A stretch of 64,000 nt of DNA from Dichotomocladium elegans (GCA_025716815.1 JAIXMN010000018.1:868001-932000), one strand, 5' to 3'; positions 9,816-22,846 are shown, counted from the stretch's first letter. Made by a program: numbers and translations. The notes: generated by a model not told the origin, from the letters alone.

Positions 9816-10947
9816 TCAATACTGTAAAGAGGATCTCGTCTCAAATACTCCTTTGATTTTTACCACAGTTTTTTCTTTTTCTTTGAATTCGCTCCTCTCT
9901 TTTCCTTCAGACTCGTCTTGTCTTATCCCTCCCTCCAATAGCAACAATTTCGACCTTGCCCCTGCAGGGCGAACCTGCTGTCGTCCTCGTCCATGGGGCG
10001 TCAAGCGCCGCCTCGGTTGTGCAGCAGGCCGTCGAGGCTGTCGTGTCGTTGCCGGGTGACGTCGTCCTACTTTTGCAGCAGCGCACCGCTGCTGCCCGGG
10101 AAAGCGACCGTGCTGAGCATCGTGGTCGGTGTTGGAGAGTTAGCAGCTTAATCAAAAACCAAGCGAGTAGAAATCGATTTTCAGAAACAGAGCGCCTATG
10201 GTGGTGCAGGTGATAGCCATCTTCCAGCCATGCCTTATCAATGGGCTTCCTAGGGTCGGACTTGGTGAGATGGACGGCGGAGCTAGAGGATGAGTCGGCA
10301 ACTTTGTTCAGTACTGTCTGCAGAAGCGCAGGCGTCATGTGCAGCAGCGCTATGACAATCGGTGTAATGGCAAAGAGCCAATGCAATTGAACCAGCTAAA
10401 CAGACTGAATCCTCTTTGAGGCGATCGATCTTTTGGACATAGTGTTCTGTGATGGGATAAAGGAACCCGAGTGACAGGCATTTTACACACTCCCGCGGAA
10501 AGAAATCATCCATTTGAGGAAATTGCAAGGAAATACATGAGTGGGATTCCGCAGACCGAAATGACAAAGAAAAAAATGGTTGCACGGACGATGCCCCTTG
10601 CAGGGCCTGTCAAAATGGAGAGGAATGTGTATGCATCTCCACTTGTGGATTGTCAGTGCCGGCTCATTATTAAGCAGTTTGGAAGGAATAATCGCTTCAA
10701 AACAATGGACGATGGGACATTGGTAGCACAGATAGATGCGTGATACAAGGAGACAGAGATATCTTCCAATTTGATGATGTACTCAATAGCCCAGAATGGT
10801 CGGTCTCAAAAGACCTAAAAAAGATTGGTGTATTTAACTGACAGTTTATATTCCCAAGGCACGCACTCCTGGTGATGCCTCCTGCCGGAGATATAGTGTT
10901 CCAGTCGCCATCACCTCATCACCCCACTTGGCATTTCTAAAGCGCAT
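9816..10947 (-). CDS. Probable multi-exon membrane-protein gene, structure unresolved
   Basis: Several stretches on the minus strand look coding but I could not join them securely. An ATG near 10947 opens a frame with RNAKWGDEVMATGTLYL. Around 10500-10640 there is a frame with GPARGIVRATIFFFVIS and CGIPLMYFLAI, a likely membrane helix. A frame after a plausible acceptor near 10395 reads QLHWLFAITPIVIALLHM and continues with a Ser-rich loop and PRKPIDKAWLEDGYH. A last open stretch, 10106-9816, is Arg-rich and then Glu/Lys-rich. A plausible intron with a CTAAC branch site lies at about 10107-10181. I do not recognise the product. The locus could also be a decayed gene. Confidence 0.3.
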
Positions 10948-11217
10948 ACGTAGTGCTTAATAGAGGCCTTTGTACTTGTACGAGTGAGGTGTTATCTTGT
11001 CAACGAAAGTGCAACAATGAGGAAAACATGTCCTGGCTACATTCATGAGCTTCCTTCTCTTGTTTTCACTTAAATTTCTACGTGTGCATCGCTCATAGAT
11101 CAAAGATAATAGCGAAATATGTAAACATTGTCCTTTATAGGATAATAAGGAACTGACTGAAAAATAAACTATAACAAGAATATTACAAACTACATACATG
11201 GTATCTATTAAATACGT

Positions 11218-14200
11218 CTAACGTCTTCCTGTGCGTTTCCAATAAACAAGACCTAGGAAGACGATCATGTTGAATCCAAAGAAACCTGCAATAATGCCAA
11301 GGTTACGCCACTTGTGGCTAACGTCCCATTCAAATGCGAGCGTATAGAATTCCGTGCCAGACTTGTAGGTGCAATAGTTGCAGAGATCGGTCGCATTAGG
11401 GTTATCAACATATCCTGGGCCGTATGTCAAGTATGGAGCCATATATTCGCCACAGGTCTGACCCGTAGGTGGCGTGAACTTGACAAAGTCATTCTCATTG
11501 CATCTAACGTCGATCGAATGTAGTTCATTCGTTGCGAGTCCCTCGACAAAGTAGTGGAAAGGATCTGTAGACAAAAGGTTCGGTTTAGTTGTCCAGCTTC
11601 CTAATATCAGAAAATTGCATGTGTTTTACTTACTCAGCCAATACATCCAAGCGCTCCAAAAGCGAGGCATAGCAGAGACGGTTTGCATAAGTCCAGCAAA
11701 CAGGATGAGAATGGAGATAATCAGTGGGTTGATAACAGCAGCCATGGTTGGGATCTCGGCAATTGAGGCAATGTTGAAACCGAGTGTAACAGACCAGAAG
11801 ACAAAGATAATAAGCATGAGATAAAAGTAACCGGCTGTCTCGGAGGTATTGACTAGTCCAGCAGTCCAGTACATGCCGCACATGAAAAATGCGCTAAGAA
11901 CGATGATGTACGGAATTTCAACCAAGATAGATGTGAAGGCAAAAGGTGCCCATCCATAGAACCGGGAGGCGTACTCCCGGCGGAAGAAGAGACGTTCGAC
12001 CATGAATTTTGGCTGTGCTAGAATAATCTACAGAAAGGCGCAAAGGGCAGGATGTTAGCATATCTACCGTCAGTATTTCATGAAAAAATAAAAAAAACGC
12101 CTACCAGAATATTGGCCATGATAAAGGTGTTGAACAACACAAACAATCGGTTCTGCATGTCTGTGGTTGAGTTGGTCATCTTCCAGAACGTGAAACCATT
12201 AAAAAGCGACGTATACATGAGCGTCATGAAGCGACCGATATTGTAGTCTGGTGAGCGCCAGTACACCAGCGCCATGCGTTTGTGCACAATATAGAACTGG
12301 TACCAAAAACCGGTGGCGTATGTAAGTGCTTTGCGGTCGGGGTTCTGATTTGCCGATTGGTGGATGGCATCTAGCTCTTCGTTGAGGCGCTTGGCTTCCT
12401 TGGAATTGGCCCACACGTCTGCCCAATCACGTTTGGATTTGCCTGCCGTTCCGGCGCCTACGACCTCGAGAATGTATTCGGCGGGGTTAGCATCTGGAGC
12501 ACATTGTGGTCCGCCGTTTGACTCAAAATAGTCGATCATCGTGCGAGCGTCCGGGCCAATCTCTCCATGGTAAGCAGTACGACCGCCACGGACGAGCAAG
12601 AGTAGGTGGTCGAAATGTTCAAATAGGATGGCCGAAGGTTGATGGATTGTGCACAATACAGGCCATCCTGCATCGGCTAGTTTGCGAATGAAGCGTATGA
12701 TGTTGTAAGAGCTTTGAGCATCGAGACCAGAGGTAGGCTCATCCAAGAACAGGAGCTTGGGCTTAGCGACAAGTTCCATGCCAATTGTCAGTCGCTTACG
12801 TTCCTCGATCGAAATGCCAACACCATGGTCGACGTCGCCAATTTGAGCATCAGCGATATCTTCCATCTCAAGCAACCGAATGATTTGTTCGACGTACTCA
12901 TCCTTTTCTGACTGGGGAATGTCCTTGTCCTGACGCAGATAGGCAGAAAAGCGCATTGCTTCGCGCACCGTGACGGCTGGCTGATGAATATCCATCTGCT
13001 CGCAATAGCCGGTGATGCGCTCAAAATCATTCATCAGCGCTTCGTTGTTCAGATACACACGCCCTTCCACCTTGCCAATTGTCTTGCGTCGGGCCAACAC
13101 ATCAAGTAGCGTCGTCTTGCCTGCACCAGAAGAACCCATCAGTGCAGTGAGGTGGCCCGGTCGGACAATACCCGAAACATCGTTAAGAAGCTGGAGAGGG
13201 CCACCCTTAAAAGGAACGCTATAATTAATGTGCTGCCAGGTAAAAGTAGTTCCCGTCGAGATGTTGTCCATCTTCGTTGAAACCTCCATCTGACGGCGTC
13301 GACGCTCGGTTTCTTCTTCCTTCGTGCGGGGTTTAGGTGCCTTACCAGGCAAGTACAGCTTGGTCAGAGATCCGCCCTTGTTGGTGCCAAAAAACTCCAT
13401 AAGAATGGAATTGAGGATGGTGATCACAATAAAGAAGCCAACGAGAGCGACAAAATCGGGTGCCCATTGATGTCGGGGCTCGTAGCTGAGATACTTGCGC
13501 AGATAGTTGTCGCCAAGGACAAAATTCTCTCCCGGGTTTCCGCCTTGCATTGTACACACTTTGTGAGTCCAATCGTCATAGCCAGGACCAAAGGGAACAG
13601 CATTTCCAGCGCCCTCGCAAGTGTAAATCTGGCCATGCATTTCATTGATCAAGAGCGCCTTGTAACCATATGCGAGCGGATTAATCCAATAGATCCAGAA
13701 AAGCCAAGGATGCATTGAGTTGTAAGGAATGACGTAGCCAGTGTAGATGAAGGTGGAGATAAGCATAATGCCAGCAAACTGCGTTGCCTTGAAGAAGCTG
13801 GTGGTAACGGTGCCGAAGAAGCGGAAATAGCCGTTCATGGTCATATTAATAAAGAACATGATAATGAAGTACGAAAAGAAGCGGCCAGCACTGAGATTCA
13901 AACCCATCATGAAATAACTGCAAATTTCAAAGAGCAATACTAAATACAATTGAGCGTGGATTAGTTCGATGTATAGGAGCAGCGCAGCATGAAAAAAAAA
14001 GACCGTACCTTGAACAATGGCGTATGGAATATCAACGACAACCTGAGCAATATAAAAAGCAGCGGGACGATACATAGCAAAGTGCTTGTGTTTTTCCAGA
14101 ATAGGTCGTCCCACCAAGAAATTGACCAGTTCGGATTGGGAAACCAGTGTATTAAAGATGACAGCAAACATGAGGGCACCCGATCTGGAGAAAGCACCAG

Positions 14201-15947
14201 TTCCAGAGAGCGGGATGTTGAAGAAGCAAGATGCAGTGATGAGGCCTTGGATGAGGATAGTGCCGTAGCGAGAAATGAGCGCATTATAATCTTTGATATT
14301 AAGGTAATATTGGCGGATAGTAAGTGCGAGGACTTGTTGGTAAAACGATGAGGTATGAGGTTGTCCTTTGGGCGCTCGTTTCTGGTGCTCTTCGCGCACA
14401 GCCTCCTCGAAGATTTTGGCCTGCTCATCGCGGTGCATCTGCTCTTCCGCCGCTTGGAGTTCGGACATCATGGACCTGTAGATGTCCGATTCGTAATAAC
14501 GGGCCTGGAAATCTTGAGCGTGCTCGGGCGCCTTACCCTCGAAACCTGGTTTGATCTCGCGCTCAAGAGGATTGCAGAGACCTGTAAGGAAATCCGGAAT
14601 TGATTTGCGAGGCGGGCAGTAGAAACCGAGATCTTCAAAGTAACTCTTCGCCTGTTGCACAGGTCCGAAATAGATACAATAGCCTTCATCAAGAAGCAAA
14701 ACCTTGTCAAACAAGGAGAAGATATTGTTGGACGCTTGATACAGCGTAGCCACCGTTGTCTTGTTGAAGATGTTGGTCATAATGCGCAAGGAACGGACAT
14801 AGTCGAGCGCCGAGGCAGCATCAAGACCACGGGTTGAGCAGTCCCAGAGATTTATGGAACTGTTGGTCGTCATCACTTCGGCAATTGACAAGCGCTTGCG
14901 TTCTCCTCCCGATAGACCACGGAGAAAAGCGTTACCGACTAGTGTATCCATCTCTTTCGAGAGTCCAAGCATATTTCCTAGCATGTATTGGATCTTATTG
15001 ATAAAATCATCGCGAGTCTCGTCCGGAAGCCGGTTGCCAGGTGTCTTGGTGCGCAAGGCAAATTGAAGTGTCTGCCTTAATGTCAACGTTGGATAATGCA
15101 TATCCTCCTCCTCGTTATAGACAACCTGACCACGGTATCGCTTGGCAAAGGTAATAGGATCAATGCCGCCATAGCTGATCTCACCACCAATGTGCGTATA
15201 TGAATTTCGAATGTTGCCAAGGACCTTAAGAAGGGTGGTGCATCCGGCGCCTGGGCGGCCAAGGACAAGTAGCATTTCACCGTCCTTGCAAAATCCCGAT
15301 ATGCCTTTAAGGATTGTTTTCTTGCTTCCGCCTAGACCGACACCAAAAAGCTTCCAAGGCTGGAGTACCTTAAGGATGTTGTCGACAACGGTGGGAATTG
15401 TGTGCGCGTCAGCACCAAGCCCCTATAGACCAATTTGGAAGTAATACGGCGCATTATGTTAGAATTAGTCTCATGGAGGATTCGGTAGGACATGCCACGA
15501 ACCTCGACCGTCAGATCCTTCCAAATCAAGCTAAGCCTCTTTGACTTTTGTCCAGCTTTCTCGTTATCGTTGCGAATGCCATTCAAAAACTCGTCGAGGT
15601 TGAATTCATCAGGCTGTCCCTCTTCGAGGCGTCTGTCATTACCGGTGGACGTGCGGCTGATTCGTGACAGTTCTCGCTTCACTTCATTATATTCCTCAAT
15701 AGCAGCTATCGGTATTGATGTTATAAATAGGTATGTTGGAACCGTTTGTCAAGCAGGCCATGTCTATACCTTCGATATTGACTGCATTCGCGCCAGGCTC
15801 GCCGAAAGAGCCCCGCTGGCCGACTCGCTCCGTGTAGATCGTATCCGCAGAATCGGCGACAGAAGCAACTTCAGCTTTCTCCGAAATCATACGCGTATGT
15901 CCAATGGAATGGTGAAAGAAGTGTAGACGGGACATGCTGATCCACAT
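11218..15947 (-). CDS. PDR-type (ABCG) full-size ABC transporter
   Basis: Plasma-membrane ATP-driven exporter of the pleiotropic drug resistance family, layout NBD-TMD-NBD-TMD. Six exons: 15770-15947, 15503-15705, 14009-15422, 12105-13939, 11634-12027 and 11218-11564, summing to 1456 residues. NBD1 has the Walker A variant GRPGAGCTT, with Cys for Lys as is usual in fungal PDR proteins, and the signature LSGGERKRLS. NBD2 has a canonical GSSGAGKTT and a degenerate signature (GVGISIEERKRLTIG). Each membrane half has about six helices, and the end (YWLNPFHYFVEGL) fits the family. The 69-base intron at 13940-14008 is a multiple of three and stop-free, so it can be misread as coding. The start could also be the Met at 15935 or 15890. 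Substrates cannot be predicted. Confidence 0.95.
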
Positions 15948-16589
15948 GGCTTTTTATACTACGAGAATGATCACTAATCAGTTCTTCTAAATAAGGTAAG
16001 AACGGAACACGGCGTTGGGGAGTTTGTGACAGTCTAGGGTTTCCTTTTCCTGTGTAAAGTTGTACGCGCATCGTTGTCTTTCACCGGCAGTTCCCATCTC
16101 CGGAACAAACCGAGACAATTGTAAACTTCTTGGAGAGCATACGCCCTTATGCTAGGCAATGACTACGCCACCAGGTGTGCATATTAAATCCTGGCATTGT
16201 GCTGCGGTAGCTGTTCTCGGATCAACCACTCCGCTATCAGGTGTTTATCTGGGACAATTGAGCAAAATGCAGAATCCGCGATCGCGTGCGAGGAGGGCGG
16301 ATCATGCCCAGGAATTGCGGTCCACCGGTAGTGTCGGAAATGGAGAAATAGTCGGCAACTCGGGAGTACTACGGGGCCGTCCTGGTTACACAACCACTAA
16401 GGTTACAGATCAAGAATTAGAATTATTCCTGACCGCAGCAACTGTTTTCGTATTTGCTGCTGATCGCTGTATGCCTTAAGATTAAGGGGTGGGTAATATG
16501 CAATGAACAAAACAAATGGGTTTCATGCAGTCCACCTAGCATTTCTATGAACATCTACTGGATGCCGATAGGGGGACTATGTTTGTGAC

Positions 16590-17400
16590 TGTTTGCCTAA
16601 TCATGAGGACAGCCTCATACATAAGCCTCTGTGCTGCGGCAGTGGAGAAGGAAAACGCGCGTTGCATCCAGACTATTTCGGGAATCGTTACGTTTTAACA
16701 TGCTTTTTTAAGAAAAGAATTCCAGCTCAAATCGCGATAGGGTGGGTTAGTTCGCTCCCCGATAGGCGGAATAGCCAACACGGAAAACACAGCACTTGCC
16801 CATCAAGTGGTAAATCCCATTCAATCCCGATGGAACCGAGTTCCTTTTTTGCTGACCTTCATTCTTCTTCTTCGCATGCCGCTTGAGTCTGTAGCACCAC
16901 GAAGAAGTACTGTCTATTTCGGTTTTGAGTAATCCGACTGGACGACTTCTTATCTACCGTTCCAAGGTTGCTTCTCAGCGCTCTTTAGGAGAGAAATGCA
17001 AAGATCAACAAATCATACAAGGTTGTAGAGAAAGCACGTTAGCTATACAATTTGACAGGGAATGCCGATGTTCCAGAACAAGTGTTTCTGTATCAAGCGA
17101 CTGTTCTCTTTTGCTCATCATATATAAGTAAAAAAGGCGTATGTCAAGGTGTTAAAATGATTTTAGTTCTACAGAGGCTGAGAGCGTCCAATCCAGGCAT
17201 TAAATGGACGAAGGGGAATATCGTCATGGATCAGCCACGTGCGTATTTTCGGAAATGCATCTACCCCAGCAACATCTGTTTATGGGCAAGCTCTGAACTC
17301 TGCTTCCAGGCTCCAGGGGAAGAAATTCGACCAATAATTGACGAGTCACTTCATCTGGCTTCGCTTTCTCCACGGATCTCCCCCGTCTCTCGCCCTATGT
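16590..17400 (+). mobile_element. Decayed Ty3/gypsy-like retroelement fragment (protease/RT linker region)
   Basis: Frames on the plus strand, shifted relative to one another, resemble the retroviral-type protease and the start of reverse transcriptase of Ty3/gypsy elements. At 17150-17235 the translation contains ILVLQRLRASNPGIKWTKG, which matches the usual pattern 'LG.xWLRxxNPxIDWxxG'. About 130 bases upstream QGCRESTLAIQFDREC looks like the preceding protease segment. A possible broken zinc knuckle (CCGSGEGKRALH) lies near 16630. Stops and frameshifts separate these pieces and no LTRs were recognised. The match is from memory of family patterns, so confidence is moderate. Confidence 0.4.
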
Positions 17401-19409
17401 GAGGCGTTGTATATCGAGGTTGAACAAAGTCTCAAAAGTGGGTTACCGCAGAAGAAGCCAAGAGCTCACCGTCCGCCTTATCTTGAAATGGCTACAGCGT
17501 ACACTGCATAGTAAACCGCGAAAGAGTCCTGCTTATCGCATTTTGAAAGTGAATCACTACGATTGAATACATAAACATGTTAAACATAACAAAAATATAT
17601 GACACTGATAACTCTACAGCGCATGTAGCCATCAATCCCGCAAGGCCGATGCGAATGCGTTGTAACTGCTTGACAGGATTCACTGGCAAGTCAATGTAAA
17701 AATAGCGATATTATCGCAGATAAAGTAAGAACGCCACTATATCGGCCATGTCCAAAATCCTATTGCCAATATATCTGGAGCTTTTCTTTGCTGTCACCAA
17801 AGCCCCATTGAGCATCAAGCCGGAAAAAGCTGGATATAGAGAAGTCTCAAATTTATTCTTTGTTTTGACAAGATAGTTCTCTCCAGAATCTGGGAAGGCG
17901 AGAGCTAAGGCGATTGGGCCGCTGCAATTAGTGCTACCTATCAACATATGTATTACGTATCAGATGAAGACGTATATACTTGAGATGTAGGTCCCATCTC
18001 ATGTTAATCAATGTGTAGAAAAGCTGCATGATGAAACCGCTTGTCATATAAAATATAAAAAACTGAAGGTATACGGATAGGGAGTCTTTTTATTGCATTC
18101 ATGTCGAAAAGGCAGCTGGAGATACCATCCCGCGTCATAATTAACTGCTTGAACCCGCGTCGGCATTTCTCTTACTCATCGCTGCTGGCCTCCTCCGACT
18201 CTTCTTATCATCGCCATGACATTCATACGGATCTCCGGAGATGAATGGAAGCGCACGGAGAAGAGTTATTATTTTTCAATGACTAATGAACTTCAATCTG
18301 TCAATGCGAAACCTTTTTATCGACTGATAGGACAAGTTTAAATGAATCTATCGATGACTTTTGCTTTCTAGTTTGCGATTGGTGCGATTAACTTCACCAA
18401 GCTTTTATATTTGAATATATACTACCAGATACTGTAGGTAGTAACTAACCTGCAATGCACTGGTAATTGTTGATGGTTGTGTTGTGTTCATTGATGAGTA
18501 CTATGTTACGGAACTTGGCGACAGTAGTGAATGATCGATCACATTGATCTCATTCTTGGATCAGGAAGATGAAGGGAAAATATACATATGAGACCCGTAA
18601 ATCTTGGGAACACCACTGTCCTCCAAGGTCATGTTTGAGACCTGTCTTTTTGCCAGCATATGTCTCTGCTATGCTGGTAGGTTTTTTTTTCAGATTTGGT
18701 GTATATAATCGATATACCTCAACATTCTAGGGCATCTGTGGCTCTTTTCCAGTGGCCCTAGGCCTCTCAGCTTCATGTGCCTCGATCGCCGCACGAGTGT
18801 TCTGCTCCAGCCCTGATGAAGGGTCGACAATAAGGAAGAATACTCTATGGGAACTGGGAAATATGATTGCACCGACTTTTTGCAATTGAGACAGAAAGAC
18901 AGACAGGGAACAGTGCGCCGCGTACGATGCGGGAAGAAGATATGGCGGCTTAGTCAAAGCCGTTGGCCAAAACATTAATCTTGGCGTAGATGGAGGCTTC
19001 CGAGAAGTAGCCTTCACGCGAGGTCCCGATGACATTTCTCGCACCTATATATTCCTTTTCCCTCAGTATCCATCGACAGAAGCTCCTCTAGTTGTTGATA
19101 AAAATTGCAACTGGTGTTGAAGGGCGTAAGTGAGACAACGGTAAACCGGAAAATGATCATCATACATTCTCTTTCCGGAAAATGAACTTAAATTTCATTG
19201 TTGCAGTCAATAAGCTCTCGAGTTCCTTCCGAATTACCATTTATGGATGGGTGAGGAAAATGCAACAATCTGCCAAGTTACCAAAAACATTAGGCTTTTA
19301 ACACATTAAGCGCCGTCATTGTTCATTTGAAGACCGCAGATATGGATATAACGATCCATATTGCACGTTATTCGAATGCACTGGAATTATCATTTGGTTG
19401 GCAATCAAG

Positions 19410-19410
<1 letters not shown>

Positions 19411-19441
<31 letters not shown>

Positions 19442-19442
19442 A
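19411..19442. repeat. Compound microsatellite (CG)n(AG)n
   Basis: Seven or so CG dinucleotides pass directly into about nine AG dinucleotides, downstream of the G-alpha gene's stop codon. Likely in or just beyond its 3' UTR. Confidence 0.9.
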
Positions 19443-19608
19443 GAAAAGTGCAGTTTAAAGAGGAAAAAAGATAAACAAAAGTATACAATAGCGTAAGACG
19501 TGAAAGCAATGGAATTCTGAGAAAACAGAAGACAATGGCAACGTAGGGCGGAAAGAGGGAACAGACGGGGTTACATTAAGAAGGAGATGAGAGAGAGAAG
19601 ACCTTTTT

Positions 19609-20917
19609 TTACAGCAAACCACCTTCACGCAGATTATTTTGTATAATAATGTCGTTCACAGCCGCCATCACGAAGCGGATCTGTTGCGTGTCAGTTGCGC
19701 ACGTAAAGTGGGTATAGATCTGTTTCGAGTCTGACTGGTTAAGCGATACAAACCGGTGGAGGATGAAATCGCTGGCGGCATCATATGTTTCTGGGCCTTC
19801 AAATTCAGGGAAATGCTCAACTAGCGGGTGCTTTGAAAGTTTCTCCTTGAAAATGTCGATCTTGTTGAGGAACAAGATGATGGAGGTTTTGACAAACCAC
19901 CGAGAATTGCAGATGGAATCAAAAAGTGTCAATGCTTCTTGCATACGGTTCTATTTTTGTTTGCAATAAAAGATCAGCTAAGCTTTCTTTTTTTGGTATT
20001 CCGCCCTCCCATATATACGTACGACAGTCTCGTCTTCAATAAGAACCTGGTCATATTCTGATATCGCGACCAGAAAGATGATTGCGGTGACGTTCTCAAA
20101 ACAGTGTATCCATTTTTTACGTTCAGATCGTTGTCCACCCACATCAAACATACGGTATGTCAGGTCGCCAATGACAAATGTGGTTTCGGTGATACCGGTC
20201 GTCTTGACTCGTGAGCGAAGGACATCTTGGTCAGTTGGGACATAATTAACGTCACCAATACGATCGATCGAATCGAAATAGCTATGGAAACAACGCCTGT
20301 GAGATTGATTGGTAGTGAAGAGGCGCGCGTGCGCACACATACACGCGCACGCGTGGGAGCATATAAACATGCTTACTATTTTGCAGAGTCGTTGAGTTGA
20401 TACTCGCGGCTTCGTTCGTAAACGCTAAGAAGGTTTGGATCCTTCCAGATCGCTTTGACGGCTTGTGTAACCTCGTGGGGTAGTGAATCCCGCTCGATCT
20501 GGGCAGGAAGATCCATGATGATGGCTGCGTGGTGTCTATTGGCAGGCTGAGCTAATGCTACGCCCATGTTATCCATCGCTTCAAGGATGACACGCATGGA
20601 TTGGACGGTATTCGAAAAAATAATCTCCTTGAACGCTTCGCGCTCGTCATGTGAGTAACCGCCATCGTGAATAAGCTTCATTTGCTTCAAAATAGTTGAT
20701 TTTCCAGATTCACCAGCACCTATTTTCATATAGATAGATGTATATAGAGAGTGTTATTGTATACGTATCATTCTTTTGTGTGCGTGTGTCTGTCTGTACC
20801 CAAGAGGAGCATTTTGACTTCATTGCGCATGTTGAGCTTGTCGCGCTTGAGTTGATTCTCAATCTCCTCATTTCGTGCCTTGCCATCATGAACTTCGTTG
20901 GATTGACAGCAGCCCAT
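19609..20917 (-). CDS. Heterotrimeric G-protein alpha subunit (Gi-like fungal class)
   Basis: Membrane-anchored GTPase coupling GPCRs to effectors. Four exons (20800-20917, 20377-20719, 20023-20281, 19609-19950) give 353 residues, the standard length. Gly2 and Cys3-Cys4 (MGCC) are the myristoylation and palmitoylation sites. G boxes are intact: GAGESGKS (about 40-47), the switch I region with the Arg and Thr of [30 protein letters not shown] and the final TCATDT. The carboxyl end is NNLREGGLL. The Cys at position -4 that pertussis toxin modifies in many Gi-like and fungal group I subunits is Gly here. The intron at 20282-20376 is rich in alternating purine-pyrimidine sequence. Confidence 0.96.
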
Positions 20918-22846
20918 AGTTGTAGTATAGGAATTGATGGTTCTTTTTTCACCACGGAAAACGGAAAAGAAGAAGGAAAAAAGGGATATTGGTTGATCTT
21001 TATCTAGTCTCCAATTAGGTTTTTCTCGGCCTCCCCTTCCCATTCCCCCAAAAAGTAAACTGTTCACTCTCCCTTCGTTGACAACCCGTCTTCACCGCTT
21101 GTCGTTGCAATAGCAACAGCAGAGAATGGGAATGGTATTATACAATGTTCTCTCTCTTTCTCATTGACACCCCTGAACATCCTTTTACAGCACTGCGGAA
21201 GAAAACCGCTTATCTTCCCCTCCCCTTCAATGACATGAATAGGTTGCTATGTACATGTACGCGTGTGCCCGATTCCTCGGTTTGCACAGCAACAAGGAAA
21301 TAAACTTGGCGCAATACGATTTATTGTTGCCATTCTAGGAGCAAAAGTAATGATATATTTAATAATATAACATGTACAGCTAGCAGATCCTCGTTGTTTA
21401 TTCTCATTTTGAAGACGTTCTCAGATTTTTAAACGAAGGCCAGGCTATGAATAAAGACTGTTTTCTTTTCTTTTTTACATCTATACAGGAAAATAATAGG
21501 AGAGAAAGGAGTTGATAGGTTGGCAGTATATGACATTGCGCATAAGAGAAAAGCGGTTGGCATGGATCCACGCAAGGTCTATGAGTATATTTGACACGAA
21601 TGGCAGCTTTCTGCCACTTCCATCACTCCTTAAATTCTCCCCTCTTGAGCACACTAGCATCAGTGAGAAACCAGTGACACTGAAAGGAGGTAAAAAGGGG
21701 AGGGGATGATTCATGTCGCGGGGCTTAGGAGAAGAGGGAGAGATTCCTATAATATATACAAGGGCAATCATAAAAGCTGGCAAACTGGTTGATGGATTGC
21801 CTTCCATAAATTTAAGAAGGCGACATTGATAGACGTAAAGAAAAAGCAGCAAGAACAAGACAAGGTAATGTATGAGGCACTAGTTCCTTCTACTTTCCTG
21901 TTTGTTATCTTCTGTGTATATGGAATTACATACGCATATACATGTACATACATCTCTAAACATTTTTACGTGCATTGTAAATAGCATGTGTTCCACACTC
22001 CCACCTGCCTATCTCCTATTGTGTACTCTTTATATTCAGCAAGAATCATGTCACCAGCTTGAGAGTGGATTTGGTAAAGGGAAAAAGTTACTGAAATAAA
22101 GGCTGTTGTGTAACTATGTAAAGAAAGAAAGAAAAGGAAGAGAGGACAAAGGAGGAAGTCATGGATCTTTTCGCCGTACACTTGGCACCCGTATGTACGC
22201 ACAGGCCAATACTATAACCTATCCCTTTCTCAAGCAGATCAAGGTATTAAACGACCGCTTTGTATTATGGGCCGACCATCCAGACTTCGTCCGTATGGAG
22301 ATAAAAAAGAAAAGGGAAATCTATAGCAAGATAAGAAGAGAAATAGATATATTTATATATAGAACTAGATCAGATATCTGTTTACTAATATCATGTGTTA
22401 GGAATGTTCTCAGGGGCATTTAACCAGTGCGCCTTTCTCCATACCAAACAGGTTATCAATCTTCATCTTGTTACATCTAAGCAGGTGTCTTGCCAGGATC
22501 AAGTTAGATGGGTTGAACATGCACACATCGACATTCCCCATATGTCGGTCTCCTGAAACGAAACGATTTGAACGAGGAAAATGCCTTTCTGAAGTACACA
22601 AGTAGGGCGTCGATATGCCTTTGTTATTACTTTAGTATCATGTCCTATTAGAGCAGTGGCCGCCTGAAAAAGACAATATATGTTAACATTGGCTGTCGCT
22701 ATCATATCTAAAGCACAATGTTTGACAACAGGGTGGAGGCGTAAACATGTGTGGCTGAGGTATATTAAGTAGTACGGCTATGTCGTTCATACATGGCCTA
22801 TCGGTGCATAAGGATCCTCTTCTACTTTAATGGAACTTTATCGCAT
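20918..22846. other. Intergenic, 1.9 kb
   Basis: Upstream of the G-alpha gene and downstream of BRO1. AT-rich with pyrimidine tracts near 21150 and 21460. Only short unrecognised frames are present, and no RNA gene or repeat was identified. The first few hundred bases (20918-21150) are the probable promoter and 5' UTR of the G-alpha gene. Confidence 0.5.

Larger units (their letters stand above)
15948..19608. other. Gene-poor 3.7-kb gap
   Basis: Apart from the decayed retroelement near 16.6-17.4 kb, no intact gene is visible. A minus-strand frame at 17492-17947, interrupted by one stop, has hydrophobic stretches but no recognised family. A 105-codon minus frame at 18727-19044 is likewise unrecognised. 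The right end carries a CG/AG microsatellite (19411-19442). Confidence 0.5.

Noticed and set aside
16184..16260. tRNA-like start (GATAGCGGAGTGGTT on the minus strand)
   Set aside because: Resembles a D-arm only; no anticodon arm, T-loop or acceptor pairing follows. No tRNA or rRNA gene was found anywhere in the window by eye.
18727..19044. 105-codon minus-strand frame near 18.9 kb
   Set aside because: No family resemblance, no splice context, and composition like the surrounding gap.
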